A model generated the notes under the pieces. That model saw only the letters and a list, made by a program, of their open reading frames with translations. It searched no databases and was not told where the DNA came from. From CAWUIO01 sp963922455 (GTDB lineage Bacteria; Bacteroidota; Bacteroidia; Cytophagales; Microscillaceae), in contig CAWUIO010000008.1 in the NCBI GenBank assembly GCA_963922455.1, positions 1 through 64,000 on the forward strand: a stretch of DNA of 64,000 nt, read 5' to 3'. Position 1 is the first letter of the stretch. Each line of letters opens with the position of its first letter. Shown one piece after another: positions 36,375 through 45,652 of the stretch. The translations under genes were made by a program, and so were the position numbers.

Positions 36375-37076
36375 ATGAAGAAATACCTTATTTTACTAGC
36401 CTTGCTGCTGGTATTGCCCTATTTAGTAAATTATATCCCTCTTCCTCGTGATATTAAAAGACAATTGAGCTTAGGGCCAGATTCTATCCGGGTAGCCATC
36501 CAGCCGTTTCAGGGGATGCCCCACCAAGCCGTAGAAGAAGTAGCTCAAACCATTCACCGCTACTATGGTTTTGCCGTGGAAGTCCTTCCTCCTATCCCTT
36601 TGCCTGCGCAAGCCTACACCCCCAATATCCCCAAATTACAAGCCTATGGGGTTCCCAACCGATACCGGGCCGATAGCCTCATACGCTATTTAAAAAAGAC
36701 CAAGCCCCCTCGCTTTGATTATGTTTTAGGCTTGACCCATTGGGACATTTCCACCACCAAGCGTATCAAAGGAGAAATCAAAACTCCGGAATGGATGTAC
36801 CGGGATTGGGGTATTTTTGGTTTAGGTTTCCGCCCGGGGCCCAGTTGTTTGGTTTCCACGGCCCGCCTATACCGGTATACAGATGCGGCCGGTATGCGCA
36901 GCCGTCTCCGTAAAATTGCCTCCCACGAATTAGGGCATAATCTCGGCCTGCCCCACTGCCCCAATCCAGCCTGTTTTATGCGAGATGCCCTAGAACGAAT
37001 GAGCACTATTGATTCGGCCCAGGAAAGTTTGTGCCCAGCCTGCCAGCTCAAAGTGAAGACTAAAGTTTCTTTCTAA
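36375..37076 (+). CDS. Archaemetzincin-family zinc metalloprotease with N-terminal hydrophobic segment
   Basis: A 233-residue protein. The zinc motif HELGHNLGLPHC (about 184-195) supplies three histidine ligands. The flanking cysteines CPNPACFM and CPAC match the second, structural zinc site that defines archaemetzincins. The N terminus (YLILLALLLVLPYLVNYIPL) is strongly hydrophobic, so the enzyme is probably membrane-tethered or exported, unlike the typical soluble archaemetzincin. The physiological substrate of the family is unknown. Its stop codon directly abuts the stop of the convergent gene at 37077 with no spacer. Confidence 0.9.
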   Translation: MKKYLILLALLLVLPYLVNYIPLPRDIKRQLSLGPDSIRVAIQPFQGMPHQAVEEVAQTIHRYYGFAVEVLPPIPLPAQAYTPNIPKLQAYGVPNRYRADSLIRYLKKTKPPRFDYVLGLTHWDISTTKRIKGEIKTPEWMYRDWGIFGLGFRPGPSCLVSTARLYRYTDAAGMRSRLRKIASHELGHNLGLPHCPNPACFMRDALERMSTIDSAQESLCPACQLKVKTKVSF

Positions 37077-37496
37077 TTAATACAGCGTGGTGTTTCCCAG
37101 GGTAAAAAAGAATAAGATGCGTTCATTTTCCCGGACTTTTACCGAACTCAGTGTAAGCTCGTGATGCTCGGCGTACTTACACCGTATTTGGTATCTACCG
37201 GCTTGTCCTTCAAAATAAAAATACCCTTTATCATCGCTAAATAGGTCAATGCTATCTTGTATTGTAATAACCGCCCCTAGGAGATACTGTTGGGTGTCCC
37301 GGGAGTAGACAAAGCCTTCCAACACTGCTTTGCCCCCCCGGCTCCGGTCTCTACTATGATGCAGCACCTCAATATTTCCTTCCAAACGGATGGAATGATC
37401 GGCTATTCCATGAGATTTACACGAATATATAGTACTCATCAAGAGCCAGCAATAGAAAAAAAAGGACCGCTTACTATGGCTTGGTTGGGCATTCAT
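37077..37496 (-). CDS. Probable lipoprotein with carboxypeptidase-regulatory-like domain
   Basis: A 139-residue protein. The hydrophobic N terminus ends in STIYSC, a plausible though non-ideal lipobox. The segment LEGFVYSRDTQQYLLGAVITI followed by DDKGYFYFEGQAGRYQIRCKY is the transthyretin-like fold of CarboxypepD_reg domains, which often sit at the start of TonB-dependent receptors but here stand alone. The function is unknown. The gene converges with the archaemetzincin gene, stop to stop, and its upstream gap (327 bp) carries structured repeat copy 9. Confidence 0.74.
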   Translation of the reverse strand: MNAQPSHSKRSFFFYCWLLMSTIYSCKSHGIADHSIRLEGNIEVLHHSRDRSRGGKAVLEGFVYSRDTQQYLLGAVITIQDSIDLFSDDKGYFYFEGQAGRYQIRCKYAEHHELTLSSVKVRENERILFFFTLGNTTLY

Positions 37497-37568
37497 ACTT
37501 CCTTAAAGCTATAAAACCTTTTTAAAAGGTTTAGCCTGACAACTAGCCCAGATTTTGTTAAGAGAGCA

Positions 37569-37700
37569 GGGGCTTCCCCGCGCTAAGTTAGATTGGCTCC
37601 CCATAGAAGATCTGGGAAAGCGCGGGTCGGGCTCTCACTACTCGCTGCCTTTCCCCACCGGGCCCACACGAGCTCAAACAGGCCGTTCCATCCCTAAGCC
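37569..37700 (-). repeat. Structured intergenic element, copy 9 (type B)
   Basis: A full 132-bp copy with its head on the right. P1 is GGCTT/AAGCC, the P2 covarying pair is A-T, the R/N pair is G/G and P3 is the 8-bp helix CCCGCGCT/AGCGCGGG around 34 nt. It lies in a divergent gap; the other 190 bp of the gap show no gene. It faces copy 10 head to head across 3,680 bp. Confidence 0.94.
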
Positions 37701-37823
37701 AAGAAAAGTGCCCTTAATTATTATTTCATGCTGTATAATAAGGCTACACTTTGCCTTTGAATCTCGATAAAATTCTTAAATTTAAACGCCTTAGAACGGT
37801 ATGCTCTTAAAACATGCAAGCAA

Positions 37824-38279
37824 ATGGACAAGCAATATCTCTACAACTCAAGTACCTATCAAAGCTGTTTGGAGCGCTTAGATAAAATTGAAGAGAATAC
37901 TCCCGCGCAGTGGGGGAAGATGAATGCCGCCCAAATGTTTGCCCACTGTGCCGAAGCGCAAGAAGTGCTGAATGGCAAAGCACTCGGAAAAACGCCTTTT
38001 TTCATTAAGATATTTGCCCCATTTATCAAAAAATTGGTGTTGAGTGAGAAGCCATACCGTAAAAATGGCCCTACCCATCCTAAGTATAAGCAGCTATCTC
38101 CCAAAAATTTTACCGAAGAAAAAAGCCGCCTCCTCGATTCTTTGAAAAACTTTGTAGAAACTCCTGCCCAAGAAGCCGATCAAAACACGCACCCTCTGTT
38201 TGGTAAATTAAGTCACGAAGAAAAGGGCTGGGCCAGCTACAAACACTTACATCATCACCTAGAGCAATTTGGAGCATAA
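37824..38279 (+). CDS. DUF1569 family protein (DinB-like four-helix bundle)
   Basis: A 151-residue protein with the DUF1569 pattern: WGKMNAAQMFAHCAEAQEVL near residue 31, NGPTHPKY in the middle and a C-terminal KHLHHHLEQFG cluster. The conserved histidines could bind a metal as in the DinB fold, but the family has no established activity. No signal peptide. The 242-bp stretch after it (38280-38521) contains TTTTCC repeats and a short inverted CCGGGATATTCCGGG but no gene that I can support. Confidence 0.83.
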   Translation: MDKQYLYNSSTYQSCLERLDKIEENTPAQWGKMNAAQMFAHCAEAQEVLNGKALGKTPFFIKIFAPFIKKLVLSEKPYRKNGPTHPKYKQLSPKNFTEEKSRLLDSLKNFVETPAQEADQNTHPLFGKLSHEEKGWASYKHLHHHLEQFGA

Positions 38280-38521
38280 GCTCTCATTATCAACGCATTA
38301 GAAACAAATTTCCCACCTTACCTCCTCTGCTATCTACAGAATAGTGGTTTTCCGTTAGTTTTCCTTTTCCAGGTTTTCCGGGATATTCCGGGAGAAGATA
38401 ATGCGCATTTTTGAATTGTCAGGCTTGAGCAGGGATTCATATTATCCCTGTTCCAGACAAAAGGGGGAATGCCGAAAACCCTTAATAGAGTAGGCACTGG
38501 CATACAATTTAGTAAAAAACC

Positions 38522-39208
38522 ATGCGCAATTTTGTTCTTCTCAGTCTTTCATGGGCCTTCTTATTAACTTTTTGTTTTTCTTCCCAAGCTCAAATCCGTA
38601 TCGCGCCCCGTATCGGGACTAATTTAAATTACATGTCCTATTCTGGCGAGAGCGCTGGCGTAGATTTGGGAGGTGCTCGCGCCGGATTTATCATGGGGGT
38701 ACAAGGGGATATTCCGGTATTTAAACAGTACACCCTCCGACCGGGTATTTTTTATTCTAGCCGAGGAGATTCCTACTTTTTCTCCAACAGCGAATTTGGT
38801 TCCTTTTATATTATTGAAGGGAAAACCATTTTGAACTACCTGGAAATTCCCGTATTGCTTAACCGTTCCTTTCCAGTGGGAAAGAGGAAAAAGGGTTGGA
38901 TGATCGATGTACAAGCTGGCCCCTACTTGGGCATTGCCCTGAGTGGCAAGAATAAAACCGACAACTCCTCTCGGGATTTTGAGTTTGGTAGCAATGAAAT
39001 GGAAGATGATTACCGAGCCACCGATTTCGGATTAAGCCTGGGGTATGGGGTCGAGTACAAACAATTCAGCTTAAGCATGAACTACAACCTTGGTCTGCGA
39101 AACGTAGTAACAGTTCCAGACGATAGCGATTACAAAGAACGCAACCGGTCTTTAACCTTTACTTTGGGTTATTTCTTACCGGTAACTCCTAAGAAAACCA
39201 CTAAGTAG
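38522..39208 (+). CDS. Outer-membrane beta-barrel protein
   Basis: A 228-residue protein with a signal peptide ending CFSSQAQ, followed by alternating amphipathic strands (IRIAPRIGTNLNYMSYSG, YTLRPGIFYSSRGDSYFF, WMIDVQAGPYLGIALSG, FGLSLGYGVEYKQFSLSMNY). The layout is that of the PorT-like eight-stranded barrels common in Bacteroidota outer membranes. The ligand or role is unknown. It is followed by its own terminator, so is probably monocistronic. Confidence 0.85.
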   Translation: MRNFVLLSLSWAFLLTFCFSSQAQIRIAPRIGTNLNYMSYSGESAGVDLGGARAGFIMGVQGDIPVFKQYTLRPGIFYSSRGDSYFFSNSEFGSFYIIEGKTILNYLEIPVLLNRSFPVGKRKKGWMIDVQAGPYLGIALSGKNKTDNSSRDFEFGSNEMEDDYRATDFGLSLGYGVEYKQFSLSMNYNLGLRNVVTVPDDSDYKERNRSLTFTLGYFLPVTPKKTTK

Positions 39209-39230
39209 CGTAGCATATAGCGATGTTCTG

Positions 39231-39261
39231 AAACCCGGGCAAAGAATTGCTCGGGTTTTTT
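39231..39261 (+). terminator. Intrinsic terminator after the beta-barrel gene
   Basis: AAACCCGGGC pairs with GCTCGGGTTT (one wobble) across AAAGAATT, ending in a T run, 22 nt after the stop codon. Confidence 0.8.
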
Positions 39262-39359
39262 AGGCTTACATCGCAAAACTTCCTAAATACTGACCAAGTA
39301 GCTGGGAAATCCTCCATAAAAGAATAATTTCGAGCATTATTCTCTTATTTAATCTTTGC

Positions 39360-40562
39360 ATGTTGCGTACAAATCCCAAACCCTGGATTCTCCCCACAAT
39401 TGTCTTCTCTCAATTTTGTTGCACCTCGCTTTGGTTTGCCGGTAATGGGGTAATGGCCGATCTCATCCAATACTTCCAGCTAAATGCCGATGTGTTGGGG
39501 CCCCTCACTTCGGCCGTTCAATTAGGCTTTATTACAGGTACGCTACTTTTTGCCCTCTTGACCATTGCCGACCGCTTTGCTCCCTCCCGGGTATTTGCTT
39601 TATGCGCTTTTTTAGGAGCCTTGGCTAATCTTGCCACCGCTTGGGACCAAAATACCTTAAAGAGCCTCTTAGCTTTACGTTTTTCCACTGGTTTTTTCCT
39701 GGCGGGTATATACCCCGTGGGCATGAAAATAGCTGCCGACTACTACGAAAAAGGCTTGGGTAAGTCCCTGGGGTTTTTGGTAGGGGCCTTGGTATTGGGT
39801 ACTGCTTTTCCTCACTTATTAAAAGGACTAGACTGGGGCTTTCCTTGGCAATATGTACTCTTTGTAACATCAGGACTGGCCAGCTTGGGTGGCTTACTTA
39901 TGGTATTTTTAGTGCCCAATGGTCCTTACCGCAAGCCGAGTAGTAAGCTAAAGCTGGCCACTATGTTTCAGGTATTTGATCAAAAAGCCTTTCGGGCGGC
40001 TGCCTTTGGCTATTTTGGACATATGTGGGAATTGTATGCTTTTTGGGCCTTCGTGCCGGTGATGCTTCGCAGCTACCTAGCTAGTCCAGGCTCCCAGCCG
40101 ATCAATGCTTCCTTATGGGCCTTTTTGATCATTGGGGTGGGCGGTCCGGCTTGCTTTCTCAGCGGATACCTTTCTCTATCTTGGGGGGCCAAAGCTACAG
40201 CGGGGCGGGCCCTCATGGCTTCTGGCCTCTGTGGTTTGCTTTACCCTTTCTTATTTGCTTATGCGCCACTCTTGCTTTTCTTGCTTTATTTACTTATTTG
40301 GGGAATGGTAGTGATTGCCGACTCGCCGATGTTTTCTACCCTCGTCGCTCAAACGGCACCCTCAGAAAACAAAGGCACTGCGCTTACCATCGTAAATTGT
40401 TTGGGTTTTGCCCTGACCATTGGGAGTATTCAATTGCTCAATTATTTACAAGGAGACTGGGAGCCCGGATGGCTCTACTATCCCTTATTACTCGGGCCCA
40501 TTTTTGGTCTCTGGGCCTTATATTCAGGCTCCTCCCAGCAATCTTTAAGGCCCAAAGCTTAA
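39360..40562 (+). CDS. Major facilitator superfamily transporter
   Basis: A 400-residue integral membrane protein with about 12 hydrophobic segments in two six-helix halves. The loop after the second helix reads TIADRFAPSRV, an MFS cytoplasmic-loop-like sequence, and STGFFLAGIYPVGMKIAADYY lies in the region of helices 4-5. The substrate is not predictable from sequence; the subgroup resembles the cyanate/nitrate-type permeases. The cyclase-family gene lies 24 nt downstream on the same strand, so the two are probably cotranscribed and may act on the same compound. The leader contains TAATCTTTG just before the ATG. Confidence 0.88.
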   Translation: MLRTNPKPWILPTIVFSQFCCTSLWFAGNGVMADLIQYFQLNADVLGPLTSAVQLGFITGTLLFALLTIADRFAPSRVFALCAFLGALANLATAWDQNTLKSLLALRFSTGFFLAGIYPVGMKIAADYYEKGLGKSLGFLVGALVLGTAFPHLLKGLDWGFPWQYVLFVTSGLASLGGLLMVFLVPNGPYRKPSSKLKLATMFQVFDQKAFRAAAFGYFGHMWELYAFWAFVPVMLRSYLASPGSQPINASLWAFLIIGVGGPACFLSGYLSLSWGAKATAGRALMASGLCGLLYPFLFAYAPLLLFLLYLLIWGMVVIADSPMFSTLVAQTAPSENKGTALTIVNCLGFALTIGSIQLLNYLQGDWEPGWLYYPLLLGPIFGLWALYSGSSQQSLRPKA

Positions 40563-40585
40563 AATAAAAAAAACATAAGAAGCAC

Positions 40586-41347
40586 ATGAAAATAATCGAC
40601 CTCAGCAAAACCATACAATACTACCCCGGAGACCCCTTCTTTATGAAGGTTAAGATCAAGCACAAAGCCCATAAAAAAGCCCGTTGGTTGATCCGTTATT
40701 TGGGCCTACCTTTTAAGTTGTTTCCTAAAAACTTTGTGGGCTGGGCCGATGATACCATCCAAAAAATGGGGGTGCACTCCACGACCCACTTGGATGCGCC
40801 TTGGCATTATGGGCCGACCTGTGAGGGCAAACCGGCCAAAACCATTGATGAAATCCCCCTTGAGTGGTGTTTTGGGCCCGGTTTGGTGATAGACATGAAG
40901 CACAAGGCCGATTTTGATCCCATTACGGTTGCTGATATTCAAGCATTTCTTAAAAATGAAAACTTAAGCGTAGAAGCCGGGATGATTGTCCTGATCAAAA
41001 CGGGGAGAGACCAGTATATGGGCACCCGGGAGTTTTTTGAAAAAGGCACCGGAATGAGTGCCCAAGCCACCGAATGGCTGATCGATCAAGGAATCAAAGT
41101 GATGGGTATAGATCAATGGGGCTGGGACCTTCCTCTCCCCTATCTGGTTAAAAAAGCCAAACAAACAGAAGACTCCGAACTTTTTTGGGAGGCCCATTTG
41201 GTGGGTACCCGCAAAGAGTATTGCCATATTGAGCAACTTACTAATTTGGATGCCTTACCTTATTCTGGCTTTAAAGTATCGGTTTTTCCTATTAAACTTA
41301 AAAATGCTTCGGCAGCCCCCGCTCGGGTGGTGGCCATTTTTGAGTAA
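40586..41347 (+). CDS. Cyclase-family metal-dependent hydrolase (kynurenine-formamidase-like)
   Basis: A 253-residue cytoplasmic protein of the family that includes kynurenine formamidase and isatin hydrolase. The metal site HSTTHLDAPWHYG (about residues 64-76) matches the HxGTHxDxPxH consensus with Ser-Thr in place of Gly-Thr. The later GIDQWGWDLP and the terminal PARVVAIFE are also typical. The reaction would be hydrolysis of an amide or cyclic compound; no other kynurenine gene is present to confirm the substrate. It follows an MFS transporter by 24 nt, suggesting uptake and conversion of one small molecule. Confidence 0.87.
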   Translation: MKIIDLSKTIQYYPGDPFFMKVKIKHKAHKKARWLIRYLGLPFKLFPKNFVGWADDTIQKMGVHSTTHLDAPWHYGPTCEGKPAKTIDEIPLEWCFGPGLVIDMKHKADFDPITVADIQAFLKNENLSVEAGMIVLIKTGRDQYMGTREFFEKGTGMSAQATEWLIDQGIKVMGIDQWGWDLPLPYLVKKAKQTEDSELFWEAHLVGTRKEYCHIEQLTNLDALPYSGFKVSVFPIKLKNASAAPARVVAIFE

Positions 41348-41380
41348 GCTTTTACTCCTTATTTTATGGGCAATTGTTAA

Positions 41381-41511
41381 GGCTTAGGGATGGAGCGGCC
41401 TGTTTGAGCCCGCCGCAGGTATGCGGGTGAGCCGGCGAGTAGCGAGAGCCCGACCCGCGCCGGTACAATTTTTTTCTAGGAAGACTACACCTCATCGCGC
41501 GGGGAAGCCCC
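41381..41511 (+). repeat. Structured intergenic element, copy 10 (type B)
   Basis: A full 131-bp copy reading left to right. P1 is GGCTT/AAGCC, the P2 covarying pair is G-C, the R/N pair is G/G and P3 is CCCGCGC/GCGCGGG around 36 nt. The capping arm pairs CGCCG with CGGCG and can also form CCGCA/TGCGG locally. It lies in a convergent gap, 33 nt after the cyclase stop codon. Confidence 0.94.
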
Positions 41512-41547
41512 AAAAAAATATTCTTTTTATAGTATCATGCTTCCACA

Positions 41548-41579
41548 AAAAAACCCCACCAAATCCTCGGTGGGGTTTT
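41548..41579 (-). terminator. Bidirectional terminator between the subtilase gene and copy 10
   Basis: AACCCCACC pairs with GGTGGGGTT across AAATCCTC. An A run on the left gives a U tract for the leftward subtilase gene, and the TTTT on the right serves rightward transcripts. Confidence 0.85.
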
Positions 41580-41600
41580 CATCCAATTAAAATCAGTTTT

Positions 41601-44255
41601 CTATTCTTTCATCATTTTGATCATACGGCTTACTCCGCGAGCCGTAATGCGCATGATATACATACCCTTCGGTAAAGATTCCATATCCATTTCATCTTCT
41701 CCTTGGAAGCGGGCTACCCGCTTACCCTGCGTAGTGAAAAGCTCAATGGTAGCATCATCGGGCACATTATCCATATAGAGCGTGCTGTTTACCGGATTGG
41801 GATAAATGGAAATATCTTCCAGGCTGTTTTCCTGACTGGCAAAATTGTTACTTATCCCTTGGTTCAATCCTACTGCCACCGTACTCAACTGTGGAGTGAG
41901 ACTTAATGAGTTGATCGAGGCCGAAGCTGTAATGGTAATGGCATCCAAATAAATTTGGTCATTGTTTACACTGGCATCATTACGGAAACGCAAAAGGGCT
42001 CCATTTACAAAAGGAATCTGGTTGGAATTTACATCAAATGTAGCAGTATATACTTGGTTATTCACGATACCTTGTTGACCAACTACTACGGTAGCTAGGG
42101 TTGTCCAGCCACTCCCGCTATTATATTGTATCCAGAAATCTTCTCCATTTTCCATACCGCGGGGATAGAAGGAAAACTCAAGGCTTACGCTGTTGTAGCC
42201 AGCGAGGTCTAAGACGGGTGAAGTCAAGGTAGAACTGTTGGTATTGTCGCGGATTCGCATGGAATAGCTACCTTCGGCAGCTCTTGTGCTATTATTAAAA
42301 CGCACACAGTCGCTACCTCCATCGACCCAACCGTCTAGCCCGGTCTCAAAAAATCCGGTGGCTAAGACGTCGGTACCTCCCCCAGAACCGGAGCCCACTA
42401 CGATATCCACACTGCTTTGAGCTGTCAAGTCACCATCACTTACGGTCAAAATAGCCGTAAACGTACCGGCACTCGTGTAGGTATGGGAGCTTGTTACCCC
42501 AGTTCCCGAATTTCCATCACCAAAATTCCACGAATAACTTAAGCCATCTCCATCCGGGTCGCTTGAGCCGCTGGCATCAAAGGAAACGGTCAAAGGAGCA
42601 TTGCCACTAGTAACGTTGCTTGTAAAGGATGCGCTGGGAGCATTATTACCTCCACCGGGGTTTCCACCGGCAGCTTGTACGGCGGCAAAAGCATCTACGC
42701 GGCCAAATCCGTATACATTGTCAAAACCGCCGCTTCCCATGTCGTTGGCTGTGTTATATAAAATATTTTTAACTTCTATATGCGACAAGTTGGGGTTTAC
42801 GGAAAGGACCAAAGCCGCTACTCCACTAACTACGGGGCAAGAGGCCGAGGTTCCACCAAAACCTGTCGTATAGTTTCCAGGATCATAGCCGGCACTCCCT
42901 TCGCGGTCTATGGTCCGTACTCCGGCACCTACCAAGGTATTTCCGAAGAAGGAACTTCGAACATCATTGGAAGGGGCTACTATATCCAAGTCGCTTCCTT
43001 GGTTAGAGTATTCTGAGATAATTCCGTCATTTCCGAATGCGCCTACGGCAATTACTTCAGGGCGCCAAGCGGGGTAGTTTACACAGCTTAGTCCATCATT
43101 CCCGGAGGAGAAAGTAACAATGGCCCCTCTTCCTCCCCGTCCGTTGCTATTGGCATAGGCCAGGGCGCTGTTGATATTGTCGGCTTGGGCTCCACAAGAG
43201 TTAGGATATCCCCAAGAGTTGCTCAATACATCGGCCCCATTGTCTACGGCCCAACGGATAGCATTGGCCAGGTCTTGAGTAGATTCGTTTCCTTTGAAAA
43301 TATTAACGGGCAAGATACGAACATTAGGAGCTAGCCCGGCTACCCCAATTCCGTTGTGCAAAGCAGCGATGATCCCGGCGCAAGCCTGTCCGTGGGCTCC
43401 GTCGCTCAAGGGCTGTCCACTTCCGCCGAGGGGGGCATATCCGGTCAAGACTGTACCTAAATCTTCGTGAGCTTCCACTCCATCATCAATGACGGCTACG
43501 GTGATCGTATTGGAGCCAGTTGTTATGTCCCAGGCTTCGGGGGCATTACAGTCCATATCATTCGTACCTGGAAAGCCATCTAGGGTTTGGCCGGTATTGT
43601 TCATCTGGAATTGCTGCCCAAATAAGGGATCTGAGGGGGTAAATAACTTTTCCCAGGTTTCCGGATCTTCTAGGGGGTTATCAAAGTGCTTCACTGGGGC
43701 AAAAAAATCGGGGTGGGCCCATTTTACCGTACCACTTTCATAAATGGCATTTGAAAGGTCAAGTACTTGGTTTAAGTCATTGATTTCTAGGACTACTGTC
43801 TCATACTCGGTGCGCAAGTACCTCGCATTATACTGGGTCAAAATAGTGTTTAAACTACTTAGGCCCTCACCATCCAGCAGCTCGAGCACCACATGATTGG
43901 TAGGATAGAAGCGGAATCCACCGTCTAACTTCAATGCAAAGCTAATACTTTCTACCTGATTGGCATCGATAGAAAGCTGACTCATAATTGTGGAAGTATT
44001 GGGCTTCTGATCTTCGTCAAAATCCAGCATCAGTCTAAAATGCTCATCATCTAAGCGAATTTCTTCGTAAGCATTTGCTTTGGAGACAAGCAACTCTTCG
44101 GAAGGTAAAACATTTTCTTTAAATTGTACAACAACTGCGCTGTAATCCTCAGATACATAGATTTTCTCTCCCTCTGAGTAATAATACTTGCTCTGTGCCC
44201 AGGACAGAGAACATGCTAGGAAAATTAGTAAAATAGATAAGTTGAAATGTTTCAT
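41601..44255 (-). CDS. Secreted subtilisin-like protease (S8) with PKD and T9SS sorting domains
   Basis: An 884-residue extracellular protease. The order is: signal peptide (1-20), propeptide-like region, S8 catalytic domain, PKD domain (about 540-625, DGDGLSYSWNFGDGNSG), a jelly-roll-like segment (about 635-780) and a T9SS type A C-terminal domain beginning ISIYPNPVNSTLYMD. The triad is complete: Asp in VAVIDDGVEAHED (about 257), His in DGAHGQACAG (about 286) and Ser in GFGGTSASCPVVSG (about 468). It presumably digests external protein for nutrition. The 466-bp gap upstream (44256-44721) contains its promoter and possibly one small rightward gene. Confidence 0.95.
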   Translation of the reverse strand: MKHFNLSILLIFLACSLSWAQSKYYYSEGEKIYVSEDYSAVVVQFKENVLPSEELLVSKANAYEEIRLDDEHFRLMLDFDEDQKPNTSTIMSQLSIDANQVESISFALKLDGGFRFYPTNHVVLELLDGEGLSSLNTILTQYNARYLRTEYETVVLEINDLNQVLDLSNAIYESGTVKWAHPDFFAPVKHFDNPLEDPETWEKLFTPSDPLFGQQFQMNNTGQTLDGFPGTNDMDCNAPEAWDITTGSNTITVAVIDDGVEAHEDLGTVLTGYAPLGGSGQPLSDGAHGQACAGIIAALHNGIGVAGLAPNVRILPVNIFKGNESTQDLANAIRWAVDNGADVLSNSWGYPNSCGAQADNINSALAYANSNGRGGRGAIVTFSSGNDGLSCVNYPAWRPEVIAVGAFGNDGIISEYSNQGSDLDIVAPSNDVRSSFFGNTLVGAGVRTIDREGSAGYDPGNYTTGFGGTSASCPVVSGVAALVLSVNPNLSHIEVKNILYNTANDMGSGGFDNVYGFGRVDAFAAVQAAGGNPGGGNNAPSASFTSNVTSGNAPLTVSFDASGSSDPDGDGLSYSWNFGDGNSGTGVTSSHTYTSAGTFTAILTVSDGDLTAQSSVDIVVGSGSGGGTDVLATGFFETGLDGWVDGGSDCVRFNNSTRAAEGSYSMRIRDNTNSSTLTSPVLDLAGYNSVSLEFSFYPRGMENGEDFWIQYNSGSGWTTLATVVVGQQGIVNNQVYTATFDVNSNQIPFVNGALLRFRNDASVNNDQIYLDAITITASASINSLSLTPQLSTVAVGLNQGISNNFASQENSLEDISIYPNPVNSTLYMDNVPDDATIELFTTQGKRVARFQGEDEMDMESLPKGMYIMRITARGVSRMIKMMKE

Positions 44256-44565
44256 AAACTCAATCGATTTGTTTAATAATTTTGGATGTTTATTAAATCT
44301 CGCGCCCGATTTTATAATCAGATGCCTAGTAAAATAGCGATTTACTAGAATTTAGTACTAAAAACCCCTCAATAAATAGAATATTATTCTATGTAGAAAC
44401 AGACAGATTGCGTTCCAGTGATAAATCTAGGGAGATATGAATTATTAAATCACCATACTTAATTTTATTTTTAGTATAACATGTCAGGAATACGCCAAGA
44501 TTTATGGCCAATAAAATTCGCAAAAGTGTGGAATTAAGCAGTCTAAGCCTTAATTTGAAAAAAAA

Positions 44566-44700
44566 ATGCCGTCATACCCTTCCCTACTTTGTTTCTTTCA
44601 AACAGACTTCCCTTACAACCGGGATGGTTTAAACGAATTCGTAGACGCATTTCTTGATTTGAATCAATGGATTTCAGCCAGGATACGCCCTAATTTGTAA
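44566..44700 (+). CDS. Possible small protein (44 aa)
   Basis: A short frame from ATG 44566 to TAA 44700 encodes 44 residues starting MPSYPSLLCFFQTDFPY and including DGLNEFVDAFLDLNQW. The composition looks protein-like and it ends 21 nt before the next gene, so it could be a leader or a small partner. There is no family match that I recognise and it may be chance. Confidence 0.22.
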   Translation: MPSYPSLLCFFQTDFPYNRDGLNEFVDAFLDLNQWISARIRPNL

Positions 44701-44721
44701 AGCAATCAAATACTTCTTTTC

Positions 44722-45495
44722 ATGATACTGCATCACCTACGCAATGCGAGCTTGATAATTGAGCATGGAGCGCACTTTATCTTAGTCGATCCTATGTTGA
44801 GTAAGGCAGCGAGCCAATCTCCTTTTACGCTTTTTCGCTTCAAACCCCGAAAGAACCCCTTGGTGGAGCTTCCTCCTCAGGCCGAGGCTATCCTGGCCAA
44901 GGTAAGCCATTGCTTGATTACCCACAAGCACCCCGACCACCTAGATAAAGTAGCCGAACAATTTCTGAAAGATAGGGCCATTCCTACTTTGTGTAGCGTA
45001 AAAGATGAGACCTATTTTAAGCGAAGAGGCTTACCTATCGAGCAAACACTACCTTACGGGATAGCTCAAGAATATCTCGGGGGCCATATTATGGGTACTC
45101 CGGCCCGCCATGGGTATGGGTTTATTGCCGGGCCTATGGGAAATGTTATGGGTTTTTATTTAGAGTTGCCGGGTGCCCCAAGCCTATACATAAGTTCGGA
45201 TACGATCTACACAGACGATGTAGCTAAAATCTTGAAAGAAAAGAAACCTGATATTTGCGTAGTGGCCTGTGGTTCGGCTCAGTTAGACTTGGGCAAGCCC
45301 TTATTAATGACCCTAGATGACATAGTCCGTTTTGTCCGGGATTCCCCTAAACATGTCTTGGCCAATCATATGGAAGCCCTCAACCACTGTCCGACTACCC
45401 GCTCGCAGCTCAAAGAAAGACTGCACCAGGAAGGGCTCTTAGATAAAGTTTTTGTACCCGAAGATGGTGAAAGTAAGGAGTATTTGGCCGATTAA
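44722..45495 (+). CDS. Metallo-beta-lactamase-fold hydrolase (UlaG-like)
   Basis: A 257-residue cytoplasmic protein. The metal motif THKHPDHLD (about residues 71-79) matches HxHxDH. Further ligands fit: His in GTPARHGYG, Asp in LYISSDTIYTDD and His in VLANHMEALNHC. It begins LHHLRNASLIIEHG, typical of the UlaG/MBL-fold group that hydrolyses lactones or phosphodiesters; the exact substrate is unknown. It converges on an exported protein gene, and structured repeat copy 11 fills the gap 13 nt after its stop codon. Confidence 0.88.
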   Translation: MILHHLRNASLIIEHGAHFILVDPMLSKAASQSPFTLFRFKPRKNPLVELPPQAEAILAKVSHCLITHKHPDHLDKVAEQFLKDRAIPTLCSVKDETYFKRRGLPIEQTLPYGIAQEYLGGHIMGTPARHGYGFIAGPMGNVMGFYLELPGAPSLYISSDTIYTDDVAKILKEKKPDICVVACGSAQLDLGKPLLMTLDDIVRFVRDSPKHVLANHMEALNHCPTTRSQLKERLHQEGLLDKVFVPEDGESKEYLAD

Positions 45496-45508
45496 GCAAA
45501 GTATGTCA

Positions 45509-45639
45509 GGGGCTTACCCGCGCAATAAAGAGAATACCTTATAGGTGCGTTCGGGCTGGCGCGGGGCCGGGCTCTCACTACTCGCTGCCTCTCCCCACAG
45601 GCCAACACGAGCTCAAACATGCCGTTCCATCCCTAAGCC
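45509..45639 (-). repeat. Structured intergenic element, copy 11 (type B)
   Basis: A full 131-bp copy with its head on the right. P1 is GGCTT/AAGCC, the P2 covarying pair is A-T, the R/N pair is G/G and P3 is CCCGCGC/GCGCGGG around 35 nt. It fills a convergent gap almost exactly, with 13 nt on each side to the two stop codons. Confidence 0.94.
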
Positions 45640-45652
45640 AAAGAAAACCCAT

